DNA of 64,000 bases from Prosapia bicincta (lineage: Eukaryota; Arthropoda; Insecta; Hemiptera; Cercopidae): contig JBAIZL010000001.1 of assembly GCA_036971475.1 (NCBI GenBank), positions 207,311,341-207,375,340 of the forward strand, given 5' to 3'. The notes under the pieces were generated by a model. That model did not search any database. It saw only the letters and a program-made list of their open reading frames with translations, and had not been told where the DNA came from. The position numbers and the translations under genes were made by a program. Below are positions 49,471 to 60,290 of this stretch, in pieces (the stretch's first letter is position 1; every line of letters starts with the position of its first letter).

Positions 49471-51420
49471 TTCTGAAAATATCTCAACAGCTTTTGTTTA
49501 GGGAGTGATTAATTTGAAATGTTGTAGCTCTGAAGATTTTTAAATGAAATGAAACAGCATTTATGAGTATAATAAATAAACTTCAAGTTGTCTCCAAGAA
49601 TATTGATAAAATGACTCAAAATTTAGGTAAATGCTAAAGTAAAAAGTATTTTTGAATTGTGTTTTCACAGGGGTAATAAAATATGCCAATTTTAGATCAA
49701 CTATTAATTTACATACTTTTATGGGTAATACTTACACACCTCTTATTAAATAGTCCAAATTGTTTGAATTAAGTTTACAAAAGAAGTTCTCTAATGGTCT
49801 ACAATTAATAACCTACAACCAGTCACCGTATATCATTAAAACATTTACTTTCTTTACATAATGCCCTTGTTCATGCTTAACCAACCCTTTATAACGAATT
49901 TCAGCCTTTAATAATTTCTCCTGACAGAATATTCTTGTACAATACAGGTGTTGTATCCATTCAAGCGAAATTCCGCTTCCAGGAATTTCTATTCGCTAAT
50001 TCTAGAAGGTTCTAGTATTACACGACAGCGTGCTATTGTGTCCACTAGGCGTGTATTTATCAAGGCATGTACCATATATCACGGGTGAGATCTTACCAAT
50101 TGCAATACATTTACATATCTTAACGTAAGTATTCAGATAAAACTAACTTTACCGTTGAAGCGTCATATGGACATGCAGAGTAATAGGCGAAACAGGAGGG
50201 TTATAGTGAAATATTGTTTGTATAATATTGATCTATAAGCTGATATGAACATCTCCTAACTCATATTTGAAGACGCTGCAATTGGATTAGTTGAGAACAG
50301 ATCTAAGACTTTAAGTATAGAAAGAAGAAGCAGCCTTAGCAATGAACTGTAGTGAACATTTGATAAACTTCATTAGTAAATAGAAATGTAGTAGTTGGAA
50401 CATCTACTTCAAAAATCATTTTTATGTCCGTAAAGTGCCCTTTTTTGTTCTAATTATATTTTAATAGATCTAAAATAATTATTTGAAAATAGAAAAATAC
50501 ATGGAAAAGTAATTTTAAAGGCAATTACACTTCATGGTACTTTATTATTACGCCTATTCAGCAAAGTAAAAATTTACATACACATCATGTAGCCTATATG
50601 AACACTGCTTTGTAAACAGAAATAATTAACATTACATTAAGTAGCTTGCTTAAATTACTTAATATGTTATTAGCTGGATATGTTACATTGAATAAAATCT
50701 TTGACGGAAAAGATGAACACCTATCACATGTACGAATTAGGGAAACGATGGAAATATTTCTAACTACAAAAACCTGTATGAAATGAACAATGAAAAGCCA
50801 CTATAAAATGAAAAATATCCTAAAGCACTACAGCTAATGGTTGTTTCTGTAAATGCAACACTGAGTTACAATCGAAACCATTACGTTTCTATCAATAATT
50901 TATAATTACGTAAATGGAAGAATTATATCAAACTGAAGTACAATATTTCTATATTCGAATATACACAATATTCGAAATAATTCGATGAGTTAATAAAATA
51001 ATTTTGTAAAATTAATTGTGAGGCATCTTTAGCGACGAAAATTTATATTTCACAATATTTTGTTCACTGTTTGCACTGGTGACGAAACTATACGACAATC
51101 GGTTCGACAGGGAAAGTTTTTAGTTCTTGGCTCAACGTCGTGGTGAGACAAAAACTTACTCCAAAGGATTTCTAACATATCACGTGACCGACTAACATCT
51201 GGTTATAAGGTTTGTTAATAGGGTTTGTTAGAACTAATTATATGTAGTATTTACCTCTATTCTGTAACTAATTTAAATAAGAACACCAAAGGTTTAGACA
51301 ATTCAAATAATGAAATATGTAGGTTCCATTAGAGATCTTTCAAAAAAACTTCAAAATCCATCGTAAACGACCCGTTTAAGCTACAGTTGAACAAAACCTA
51401 ATTCCAAACTAGAAATACTC
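49471..51420. other. AT-rich stretch without recognisable gene
   Basis: Nothing supported. Confidence 0.5.
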
Positions 51421-51593
51421 CACGAGAAACTTGTATACGACCGAAATTGGGAAAGAAAGAAAATTCCATCCTGCTTGATACGACTTTGATTTTTATTTCA
51501 ACCAAATTTAATCGACTTTGTAAAACCGTTGTTTATTTAAAACTCATGAGACATCATCAAATAAAAGACCACGATAAATGGAACAATGGACTA

Positions 51594-51670
51594 TTGCTAC
51601 AATACATTGAGAGGGGAGGTCAGTTAAACATACCGACGGTTTAGGGCGGAGAATTCACATCCGGTCGAGA
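51594..51670 (-). repeat. Dispersed repeat R1, copy e, minus strand
   Basis: On the minus strand TCGACCGGATGTGAATTCTC, CGCCC, AACTGACCTC and CAATGTATTGTAGCAATAGT follow the same order as copy c at 33.88 kb (TCGACCAGACATGAATTTTC and so on). Confidence 0.65.
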
Positions 51671-51979
51671 AACCATAGATCGGGAATAAAATGTACAAAG
51701 CACGTATATCCGGGCAGAATTCTTAGAAAACCCACGCTCAATAATGTTTACCGTTAATAATATCTCGATAATGGTAGACAACCTCCCCTTGCCCTTTCCA
51801 CCTTATATTCCATATATCCTTGCACTCCATTGCCCTTTTATTTCCCTTCTTATACTTTCATCACATTCTTCACTGGTTTATCTCCAATCAAGTAGCCATA
51901 TTGAGGTTCTTGTTTGCTAAATAAACTAATAGGTTATATTTATGGTTGAAATTATTTCTTGCAATTATAAATTTTCTAT
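51671..51979. other. Spacer before the 62-bp array
   Basis: A pyrimidine-rich patch at about 51781-51890. Nothing else. Confidence 0.5.
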
Positions 51980-52475
51980 TTCAAAGTGTAGTGGGGTATT
52001 AAACCACCTGAGCTTTTAAATCCTCATATATCTAGGAATTTTTCAAAGTGTAGTGGGGTATTAAACTACCTGAGCTTTTAAATCCTCATATATCTAGGGA
52101 TTTTTCAAAGTGTAGTGGGGTATTAAACTACCTGAGCTTTTAAATCCTCATATATCTAGGGATATTTGAAAGTGTAGTGGGGTATTAAACTACCTGATCT
52201 TTTAAATCCTCATATATCTAGGGATATTTCAAAGTTTAGTGGGGTATTAAACTACCTGAGCTTTTAAACCCTCATATACCTAGGGATATTTCAAAGTGTA
52301 GTGGGGTATTAAACTACCTGAGTTTTTAAACCCTCATATATCTAGGGATATTTCAAAATGTAGTGGGGTATTAAACTACCTGAGCTTTTAAACCCTCATA
52401 TATCTAGGGATATTTCAAAGTGTAGTGGGGTATTAAACTACCTGAGCTTTTAAACCCTCATGTATCTAGGGATAT
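51980..52475. repeat. 62-bp tandem repeat, 8 copies
   Basis: GTGTAGTGGGGTATTAAAC recurs at 51986, 52048, 52110, 52172, 52234, 52296, 52358 and 52420, exactly 62 bp apart, with a few substitutions and no length change. Units also carry ACCTGAGCTTTTAAA and CTCATATATCTAGG. High identity implies recent amplification. Confidence 0.97.
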
Positions 52476-55079
52476 TTATAGAACCTAATGATCACTTCAT
52501 GTAAGCGTCCATAAAATATAATTGTTTTTTATCTCCAATCAATAATATTGGTATTTTAAAGTAAATAATTAAAAAACAATATTAAATCTATTTCCATGTC
52601 AATTAATACAACCAGTTATTTAGCTTGCGTTTAAAAAATACTATATTTGAAGATGTGTACTAAGTCTTTTAGCTTAAGTAGTTTTTTGCAAAGCTCCTAG
52701 ATCGCAAGACAAATGTATCAGATTCTAATTATTGTTAATTGAACAGTAACTTGTCTTACACATTTAGAAAACGCATGAAAGGCATGGAAAAAGAACTGGG
52801 AAAATATCTTTTATCGATCAATCTATTACGTCTTTCAATAAACTAATGGGGTTGCTCCCTCTTCGAATATATTTGGCTATGTAAGTTGTCAGATAACAAT
52901 CTCACACTCAGAGGCCACAAGCCAACTGAAAACAGTAATATACATAACATAGCACAAAAATACGGTCAGATAATAATACACACCTTTCTAAGGAAAATAG
53001 AAAATAAAACTAACACAGCTTACATAAATCTAGCTCTAGCTACAATAACAGTACAACTATAAACACTCACAGTCCCTATGTACGTAAAAATATAATAAAA
53101 AGTGTCACCTTCCCCTAGTTGAAATACATTGTGTCATTTAATAACATTTAGTCTAAAAAAAATTGCATATTACTTTTATTTTAATTTTTAGAAAATATTG
53201 AGCAAATCAACATTGCATTGAAAGAATTTTATAAGAAATTTATTTCGTGAGAGAAAGTTTCGTATCAAAACTTTTATTTAAGAAGAATTTCACAAAACAT
53301 TGACACGTTAAAACCAAAAAAAAATTTTGTTATTAAAGAGTTTTAGAGCTTTTTCTAGGAAAATTCTTATATTTTTGCTTCCGTTAAATTGAAGTAAGTT
53401 CTTTCTTATTCCATTACTCTGATATATGTTATCCTTTTGATCAAATTTAAGGGGCTTCAAGGGTATATAATTGGATGTAGGACAGAAAGTTTGCTTGCAA
53501 GCCCTAAATTAAAAATTATGCATTCCATTGTACTTATTGTCAACACGGTTCTACGTCTTGATAATTATTTTAAAATTATCCAGTAGCTATTGCATTACAG
53601 AGTAATAGCAATCACATTTGTTTAGCCATACACAATTTCATTTATCAACTTAAGACCATTGGAAGTAATGTTGTTTAACGGTTACGTAACTACATAAAAA
53701 TTATTATTTATGTAAATATATAGTTATTCTATGATTCACGCCTAAATCTGATATGACAATTTGTATTCAGAATGCCTAGCTATATTCAATAAATGAGTAT
53801 GTTTTTACAAGAGACACCGTCTGAAATTGATTGATGATTATTTTGCTGTTTTATTTCTTATGTATAAGAGATTTTAGGATTGTGAAGGAGGTCTGAAGAG
53901 AGGGTTAGTGACCTTTGATGTGCGACTTTGGTGAAGAATATTCAGGGTGTCGTGGAGATATGGTTTCTTCATCCTTCAGCAGATGGATTAAACGCTACGA
54001 GTTAATGTGGAATCACGGAGGCTCAAATTGCTTGGTTGTATCTGGTGGAATAGTATTAGACGCAAAGTACTGCAGGCAATATTACAAGACAAGGTATTAA
54101 GAGAAGTGAAGGAAGATTTGACATCTCAGAGTTGACGATGTTTATGTGCTGGATCGCCATGAAAATTGGTAACAATAAGTAAATAACATAATAAGCAAAT
54201 ATGCTTGTTAAAACCAAAAGAGCAAACAAATTATCCTAAATTAAAATTTTTATAATTATTAACAACTTTAAAAAATTATAAATAAAACTTGCGTGAATAA
54301 CTACTAGAATTTTGAAATACAAATTAAATTTCAAAACTTATTGTAAAACACATTTATATAGGTAAAATATCAAACATGAATAAGGATAAAAAAATTCACT
54401 ATAACAATAGATTTACATATGCATATTAAATTCCAATTTTTTATCGCAGTAAGATATATAGTTATTCAAAATTCTTAGACTGGATTCAACGAAACACTCT
54501 TAGATATTAAAACGTTTTTGTAAATACAAAAATCCTTCTGTTTAGTATTATTTATCGCATAAGCCCAAGTATTTGTTGCTATGTTAAAAATATTTACAAT
54601 ATGCCTTTAAAGTCATGCAACGGTTTGTAAAATGCGTGATATTTTTAATCGTCATAGGTTCACCTATCTGCGCTGACACAGTATTTTTTAAAAACAAATC
54701 CAGCTAATGAATCCTAGCACCAGAATATTGGAAAAAATAAGGAATGAGACACACTTTCATGGCCAAAGTAGTCATAAATGAAGAAACAAGATAAAATATA
54801 TCTTGAAAAATATAATAAAGCAGTGACGAAATACATCTACTTTTGAAGAATTTATCGCAAAACAATGCATCAGTTCTTGGTAAATTCGTTATTACATGGT
54901 ACTATGTAGCAAATGTTTTTGCACCATTCTAACTGCCGTAGTTCTAAACGTAATGAATAGTTAAAGATGTTTAGGTAGAGTCTACATCTATATATGTTAC
55001 GGTAAAAAAATAAAAATCAGACGTGGAAAGTAAGAGGAATAGATGAAAATGAAAGTCATGAACAGGAATGAAATAGAAC
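52476..55079. other. AT-rich stretch without recognisable gene
   Basis: The open frame 53915-54100 has no signature. Nothing else supported. Confidence 0.5.
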
Positions 55080-55620
55080 GATACTTCAAAACATTGAAAC
55101 TAAAGGGATGAAAGATAATAGAGGGCAGATAATAGGGAAAAGGAAAAAGAAGAAAACAAAATTAGGCAAACAGTTGAACACAGCGGACGTTAAGGAAGTA
55201 TAAAAGATAAGAGAGCACTATAATACATGGGAGATAAAGAAGGGCGTTTGGTAGAAAGCCCAAAAACGGAAAAGAGGGAAACAAAAGTGAATTTACAGAC
55301 CAATGCAGAGGAAGTCAAAGGAAGATAAAAGAGGAGCGGAATACAATACACGAGAGATAAAGAAAGACAGATGGTATGTAAAGCAAATAGGAAAAATAAA
55401 CAAAGTGGATAAATAGGTAAACCCACTGGAAGTAAAAGAGGGATCAAAAGAAGATTGACATATAATATACGAAAGAATAAAAACGGTCAGATATTAAAAA
55501 TAAAAGCGATTAAGAAAAAAGTATAAAAGCAAATTTGATAAAAAGTAAAATTAGTGGAAGTCAACGAACATAGGAGAGGGGTATAATAAGCGGGAGATGA
55601 AGCAGAACGTTTGTGTTATA
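55080..55620. repeat. Degenerate ~120-bp purine-rich tandem repeat
   Basis: The block 'ataatacatgggagataaag' near 55220 recurs in altered form near 55344, 55462 and 55580, giving a period of about 118-124 bp. Strong purine bias on this strand throughout. The 85-codon minus frame across it is incidental. Confidence 0.7.
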
Positions 55621-56639
55621 TCCTTCACTTTGAATTATATGGGAAATATAATATATTTAACGATCCAAAGTAGTTCATTTAAACATCAAAACCATTGAAC
55701 GATCCTTTATAGTTTATATGACGTCAATAAATTAAGTACCTACAGTGTTAAAATTCCTTTGGTTGTTTGCTTATTTAATTTGAAACTATAACATTGTTTT
55801 TAACAAAATACTTTACCTCTAAATAAAACAAATAATGAAATTTAAAAAAATTATTTAATTTAAATACTAGGTTTATAAGAGATATATGTATATTACTATT
55901 TTTAAAATTTATCTTTAACTTAACAGCAACGTCATCATAAGTCAGTTAACAATAAATCAGGAAAATATGGTGTGTTTTTTTTAAAGAAATTTGCATCAAT
56001 TTTCGATAAATTCATTAATATATAGATACTAGTAATCTTTGTTCATATTACACCATAATCAAGTTTTATTTCTTCGGAACCTTATTTTATTGTCATGTCA
56101 ATAGGACTGATCCAATTCTTCACTTTTACTACTAGTGATTAATTTGAAAACGAAGTAAAAAGTAATTACATGAGTATAGCTTTTAAATAAACGTAACTGT
56201 AGAATAATTAGAATTGCCGAAGCAATAGAAGTATTTTTCCTGTTATATTAGACTACAAACAAAAAATAGATGTTTATCAACAACAAATATTTACTAGATA
56301 TATTCATAGAGTAGGATGAATTAACGAAAATTAATATTAAGGTATATCTGAAATATATATATAAATAATTACTACTATTCAATCACACATAAGATAAAAT
56401 CCAATGGTCCTTTTCATTTATCTAAGAAATAGCAAAATTTAAATAACCTGTAATAGTTACCAATCTAAATTTTAAAAGTAAAAATAGCCTCAATAGTCAA
56501 ATTAGAAGACTGTTCTAATACACTTAGGTTTGTAATATACCTGCATTACAATATATATGAAATTGTACCATAGTCGATGAAGTTTATAATTAATTGTGCG
56601 TATGAACTAGGTTTTTTTTAAATAAAATGTAAATAGCAT
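55621..56639. other. AT-rich spacer
   Basis: Nothing supported apart from one TGACGTCA near 55719. Confidence 0.5.
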
Positions 56640-56900
56640 TATAGAATAAAATTAAATTAAGAATAAATATCATAAGAACAAGAAGAAGAAATAATAAGAA
56701 TAAATAGCATTATAGAATAAAATTATAATAAGAATAAATAGCATTATAGAATAAAATTATAATAAGAATAAATATCATAAGAATAAGAAGAAGAAATAAT
56801 AAGAATAAATAGCATTATAGAATAAAATTATAATAAGAATAAATATCATAAGAATAAGAAGAAGAAATAATAAGAATAAATAGCATTTTAGAATAAAATT
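56640..56900. repeat. 71-bp tandem repeat with a 34-bp sub-unit
   Basis: AGAAGAAGAAATAATAAG recurs near 56681, 56786 and 56857. The last step is 71 bp; the first is 105 bp because the 34-bp sub-unit 'gaataaatagcattataga...' is duplicated there. Confidence 0.85.
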
Positions 56901-58075
56901 ATTTCCAAAGCCTTTAATTGTGCTTTTCCGTAGTCTCCCATTCATACCACAATATAGATAAAATGAAAATAAACAGTGAGTTTGTGAAACGATTATTACA
57001 CTGAGACATTTTGACAGTAGTTTAAAATACCATTTGCAATACGGTTTCAAATTTAGTTGTGAGAAAGTGTTGGGCTATTTTCGCTACAAATATTAGTATT
57101 TCAGTTATTTTTGAAATATGAATTTATTATAATTTTCACAATGACTTCTGTGTTCATACACGGCATTGTGCTATACCTAAAGCGTTGCGTTACATACGTT
57201 GAGTGTGTATCGCACAAAACTGTCTTCCAGTGTTTGGTATTTCCTTTGCTCATTGGAAAGATAATTTGGAGATATCTTTTGAACATAATTTGAACTGGAA
57301 TAAATTTTTAGGCAATTCATTCTAGTCGTTTATAGTGTAGTATTTTGAAATTGTTAACTTTCATATAAGTTTCTCGCCACAATTATATCTGTCTGACATA
57401 TCTATCTTCAGAGGATTAAAGCTTCGAACTGATTTACCAACTTTATATTGGAAAATTGCGACTAAATTGTACACAATAGCTTTACCTTTATTATTGTAAA
57501 CGTTATAGCATTACAGCTGAGTTCGTTATGAATAATGTACACAGACGTTTCGATTAAATCTATGAATTTTAATTAGTGATGTTGGTGAGTGCAGTTTACT
57601 GGAGAATAAGGGAAAATACAATCATGGATTCCTTGACCCGACTCTGCTATTCTACACGACTGTCACAGAGGGAAGAGGCGCATGAGCAGCGACAACACAG
57701 GACTCATTCCTGCAGTTAAAATTGGGTCGAAATATTCTTTTGAGTTGTCGGAACCAAGCAAATTATTATTTCCTGGTTTTTCTTCTTTCAGTTTACATAT
57801 AAATAAACTCTAATAGAGATGAATTAAAAACATAAAAATTATTGACACAAAAAATGATGTGAAATTTTGTTTTTTACAATTTATCCATAACTTTGCGTAA
57901 GACGTTTTTCATCAATACAAAACAAGAATTTAGAGTAATATACATAGGCTTCATTAGCTAAATAATTATAGTTATTATTTTGAAATAGGTGATACTTTTA
58001 GGCGTATTGTCCCCCTCAATCATTTTTACCAGCTACTTACACCTTATTATTGTGATATTTTATAATATCTGTATT
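56901..58075. other. AT-rich stretch without recognisable gene
   Basis: A more GC-rich patch lies at about 57600-57720. A possible PLE-like relic near 57365-57412 (minus strand CTGAAGA ... GAAAC) lacks clear stems. No gene supported. Confidence 0.4.
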
Positions 58076-58099
58076 TAGCAAATTTGTTAAAATTTACTG

Positions 58100-58145
58100 A
58101 GACAGAACGTTTTCGATCGCTATGTGCCGATCTTCATCAGTGTCT
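58100..58145 (-). ncRNA. Hammerhead ribozyme motif in PLE 3' region, family 1, intact
   Basis: Minus strand: stem I AGACA (58141-58145), core CUGAUGA (58134-58140), extra A (58133), stem II GAUCG (58128-58132), 8-nt loop, CGAUC (58115-58119), GAA (58112-58114), self-complementary stem III AACGUU (58106-58111), cleavage-site C (58105), stem I partner UGUCU (58100-58104). All core bases and both stems are perfect. It lies about 80 bp after the stop of the endonuclease frame, as known for minimal type I hammerheads of PLEs. Confidence 0.88.
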
Positions 58146-58226
58146 TCTGCTTGGAGATGTTGGGTGAAGCGGTGACGGTTTTATTGGTAGGTTTTCGATA
58201 GTATCAAAGAGTATGTGTGATTTGTA

Positions 58227-58610
58227 TTATGTTTGTTCGTTTAATAAGTCTGTACTTTGTGTTTTTGTGTGTCTGTAAATTTCATATTGTTCTAGTGTGT
58301 TGAGATGTGGTACTTTTTTGTTGATGTGTAGGATTTCTAGGTTTTGGTAAATGTCTGTGTATTTGTGTCCTGTATCTTTTATGTGGTTGTATAATGTTGA
58401 GTTGGTGTTCTGTTTGTATTCTTCGACTCTTTGTTTAAAGCTGCGACCTGTTTGTCCAATGTAGAACTTGTTACATTCGTCGCAGTTCAGTTTGTATACG
58501 CCTGGTGCTTGCAGTTTATCCTTGTTGTTGGAGTTGTGTTGTATTTTGTATTGTAGCTTGTTATTAGTTTTGTATGCTATTTTGCATCCTGTTTTTTGAA
58601 ATTTGCGGGC
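58227..58610 (-). pseudogene. Penelope-like element, C-terminal GIY-YIG endonuclease
   Basis: About 127 codons open on the minus strand without an ATG, ending at a TAA at 58227-58229. It reads FQKTGCKIAYKTNNKL, then GVYKLNCDECNKFYIGQTGR, SFKQRVEEY, then YNHIKDTGHKYTD and NTLEQYEIYRHTK. This is the typical C-terminal endonuclease of EN-containing Penelope-like retroelements: GVY and YIG form the GIY-YIG signature, the two Cys of CDEC precede YIG as in PLEs, the conserved Arg lies in GQTGRSFKQR, and the catalytic Glu lies in NTLEQYEIY. The domain itself has no internal stop. The reverse transcriptase that should precede it is absent, with stops directly upstream. In an intact element this enzyme nicks target DNA for retrotransposition. 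The call is firm because several family motifs are in order. Confidence 0.9.
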
Positions 58611-58821
58611 TCAGATTCAGAATTCAACCGAACGTAATGGACTATAAAATTCAAGATTATCTGTATGTTCTAACTTATTCAAAAATAATACTTACTGCTG
58701 GCTAATTTCTGAAATGATCTCTATATTATATTGTTCGCTCTTCGAGCGTTGTTGGGCTCGAATATTACTTCGGATATTAACTATTCATCATATTTTTCAA
58801 TTGATGAAGGAATACGTATCA

Positions 58822-58822
<1 letters not shown>
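58611..58822. repeat. Spacer and family C fragment
   Basis: From about 58770 the words 'ttaactattcatcatatttt' and GAAGGAATACGTATCAGC match family C (8.5-8.8 and 60.0-60.3 kb) and run straight into the (AT)n. Confidence 0.6.

Positions 58823-58892
<70 letters not shown>
58823..58892. repeat. (AT)n microsatellite
   Basis: About 34 AT units between a family C end and a family 2 PLE arm. Confidence 0.95.
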
Positions 58893-58895
<3 letters not shown>

Positions 58896-59126
58896 AACAA
58901 AAGTCTAAATACAAATACAAGAATTATAATTGAATTTACAATTCAAAGCTTTTCGTTGGCTAATAGTACCAACATTATCAGGAATATTAAACAAAATTGT
59001 TTAATATTCCTGATGATGTTGGTACTGTTAGCCAACGAAAAGCTTTGAATTGTAAATTCAATTATAATTCTTGTATTTTTATTTAGACTTTTGTTCTTTA
59101 TTAATACACAAGAAAACATACTGCGA

Positions 59127-59130
<4 letters not shown>
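58893..59130. mobile_element. Head-to-head PLE-type palindrome, family 2
   Basis: Minus arm 58893-58990 and plus arm 59001-59130 are inverted about a short centre (CAAAATTG). The plus arm carries an intact hammerhead-like motif. In the minus arm the core reads CUGAUAA, so it is probably inactive. Both outer ends abut (AT)n tracts. The plus arm is nearly identical to 38530-38660. Confidence 0.75.
59003..59050 (+). ncRNA. Hammerhead-like motif, family 2, second copy
   Basis: Core CUGAUGA (59010-59016), extra U, stem II GUUGG...CCAAC, GAA (59037-59039), self-complementary AAGCUU (59040-59045), cleavage-site U (59046), stem I AUUC (59006-59009) with GAAU (59047-59050). Same as the 38.5 kb copy. 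Confidence 0.75.

Positions 59131-59204
<74 letters not shown>
59130..59204. repeat. (AT)n microsatellite
   Basis: About 37 AT units between the PLE arm and the mariner end; the last TA serves as target site of the mariner. Confidence 0.95.
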
Positions 59205-59206
<2 letters not shown>

Positions 59207-59234
59207 AGGTGCGGTAGATAAGTAGTGAGACTCA
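59205..59234 (+). repeat. Mariner terminal inverted repeat, left
   Basis: Starts CAAGGTGCGGTAG and continues to GAGACTC; pairs with 59987-60016. Confidence 0.85.
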
Positions 59235-59275
59235 ATCTAGAAAAACAAACTTATTGATCCGATTTGTAAAAAACG

Positions 59276-59810
59276 TTAATATTCTTCGAAGTAGTCGCCT
59301 TGGGCTTTCGTCTCCGGGTCGTACTGGAATGTCCACGATTCGTCGCCTGTTACTACGTTATCTAAAAAGTCTGGATTATTTTCCAATTCTTTCAACATCT
59401 CACGGTAAACGTTCACTCGTTGCTTCTGTTTGGCGGTGAGCACTCGGGGAACCAATTTTGCGCAAACTTTCCTTATCATCAAATCTTGTTTAACAATTTG
59501 GTGGACCGTAAATTTATTCACGGAGACCTCATAGGCGATCATTTTGAGACTTAAACGACGGTCGGAGTCCAGGACTTCTTTAACTTTGGTCACCGTTTCA
59601 TCCACACGACTCGTTGAAGGGCGTCCAGATCGTTCCAGGTCTTCAACGGATTCCCTCCAGTTTTTAAATTCATTAAACCACCGGAACACTTGAGCTCTTG
59701 ATAGGGCATCCTCTTTGTAGGCCTCCGTAATCAGAGCAAAAGTTTCCGAAGCAGTTTTGCCCAAGCGAAAGCAAAATTTGATTGCACCGGTGTTCTATCG
59801 AGCAATCCAT
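59276..59810 (-). pseudogene. Mariner transposase with catalytic part deleted
   Basis: From an ATG at 59810 the frame reads MDCSIEHRC, then a single extra base near 59783 shifts the frame to IKFCFRLGKTASETFALIT. From there it is open for 162 codons counted from MGKTASE. It has the first helix-turn-helix (FRLGKTASETFALITEAY to VFRWFNEF), the ERSGRPST linker, the second helix-turn-helix (around RRLSLKMIAYEVSVNKFTVH) and the first catalytic Asp in VVTGDESW (residue 141). After PETKAQ it jumps to GDYFEEY and stops; GDYFEEY looks like a normal mariner C-terminal end, so an internal deletion removed the second and third catalytic Asp. The remaining protein could at most bind the inverted repeats. 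Confidence 0.88.
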
Positions 59811-59986
59811 CTTCAGCGTTTTTACAAGTGTCACGGGCACGCAAACAACGTATACGCAAAGATCGACCCTCACTGAGCCAGAGCTATGACGCGACTGCGA
59901 ACCGGTTCTATTTTTAGCTGAGATCCCCCACCATCATGTCCGCCTGTGGAGACCGCACTGCGAGCGACTGGGGCGCATCGCGGTGG

Positions 59987-60016
59987 CCAGTCTCATTACT
60001 TTTCTACCGCACCATG
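59987..60016 (-). repeat. Mariner terminal inverted repeat, right
   Basis: Reverse complement starts CATGGTGCGGTAG and continues to GAGACTG. Confidence 0.85.
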
Positions 60017-60030
60017 TATATATACATATA

Positions 60031-60290
60031 TATGATGAATAGTTATTATCTGGAGTACATCCGTTCATACTGCAGAGCATAAAATCGCAGTTCCGACGAA
60101 TCTCATCTAGCATTGACGAGGTGAACCCAACAACAGTGATCTGGCTCTTCAACTGTTAGGTTCACCTCGTCAGTACTGGAACAGATTCTAGCGAAGCGTC
60201 AGAACTACGATTTTATGCACTACAGAACTAACGGATGTACTCCAGATAATAACTATTCATCATTTTTCCATACGTATCAGCATATATTTG
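60031..60290. repeat. Family C palindrome
   Basis: Arms 60031-60145 and 60150-60264 are inverted copies beginning TGATGAATAGTTATTATCTG, followed by a CATACGTATCAGCATATAT end. Each arm has AGATTCTAGCGAA-like sequence (plus strand near 60183), the stem II to GAA part of a possible decayed hammerhead, without a CUGAUGA core. Confidence 0.8.

Larger units (their letters stand above)
58076..58610 (-). mobile_element. 5'-truncated Penelope-like element, 3' part
   Basis: Minus strand: the end of the PLE open frame (58610-58227) is followed by a 3' terminal region with a complete hammerhead-like motif (58145-58100). The reverse transcriptase part is missing; the piece starts abruptly after a stop near 58611. 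Confidence 0.85.
59205..60016 (-). mobile_element. Internally deleted mariner element, 812 bp
   Basis: Ends are inverted repeats of about 28 bp: CAAGGTGCGGTAGATAAGTA at 59205 and, on the other strand from 60016, CATGGTGCGGTAGAAAAGTA, both followed by TGAGACT. TA duplications lie at 59203-59204 and 60017-60018. Full-length mariners are near 1.3 kb, so about 500 bp of the transposase gene are missing while both ends are kept. It sits in AT-repeat DNA between two older repeats, so it inserted after them. Confidence 0.9.

Noticed and set aside
49296..49508. 70-codon cysteine-bearing frame
   Set aside because: It lies in repeat F, and the frame is not kept in the other copy at 39.4 kb.
57365..57412. 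Further hammerhead (minus strand CTGAAGA ... GAAAC)
   Set aside because: The distance between core and GAA box is long and stems I and II cannot be paired convincingly.
57530..57590. Further hammerhead (minus strand AUUAAA...UUUAAU then GAAACGUC)
   Set aside because: A hairpin and GAAACGUC are present, but no CUGAUGA-like core precedes them.
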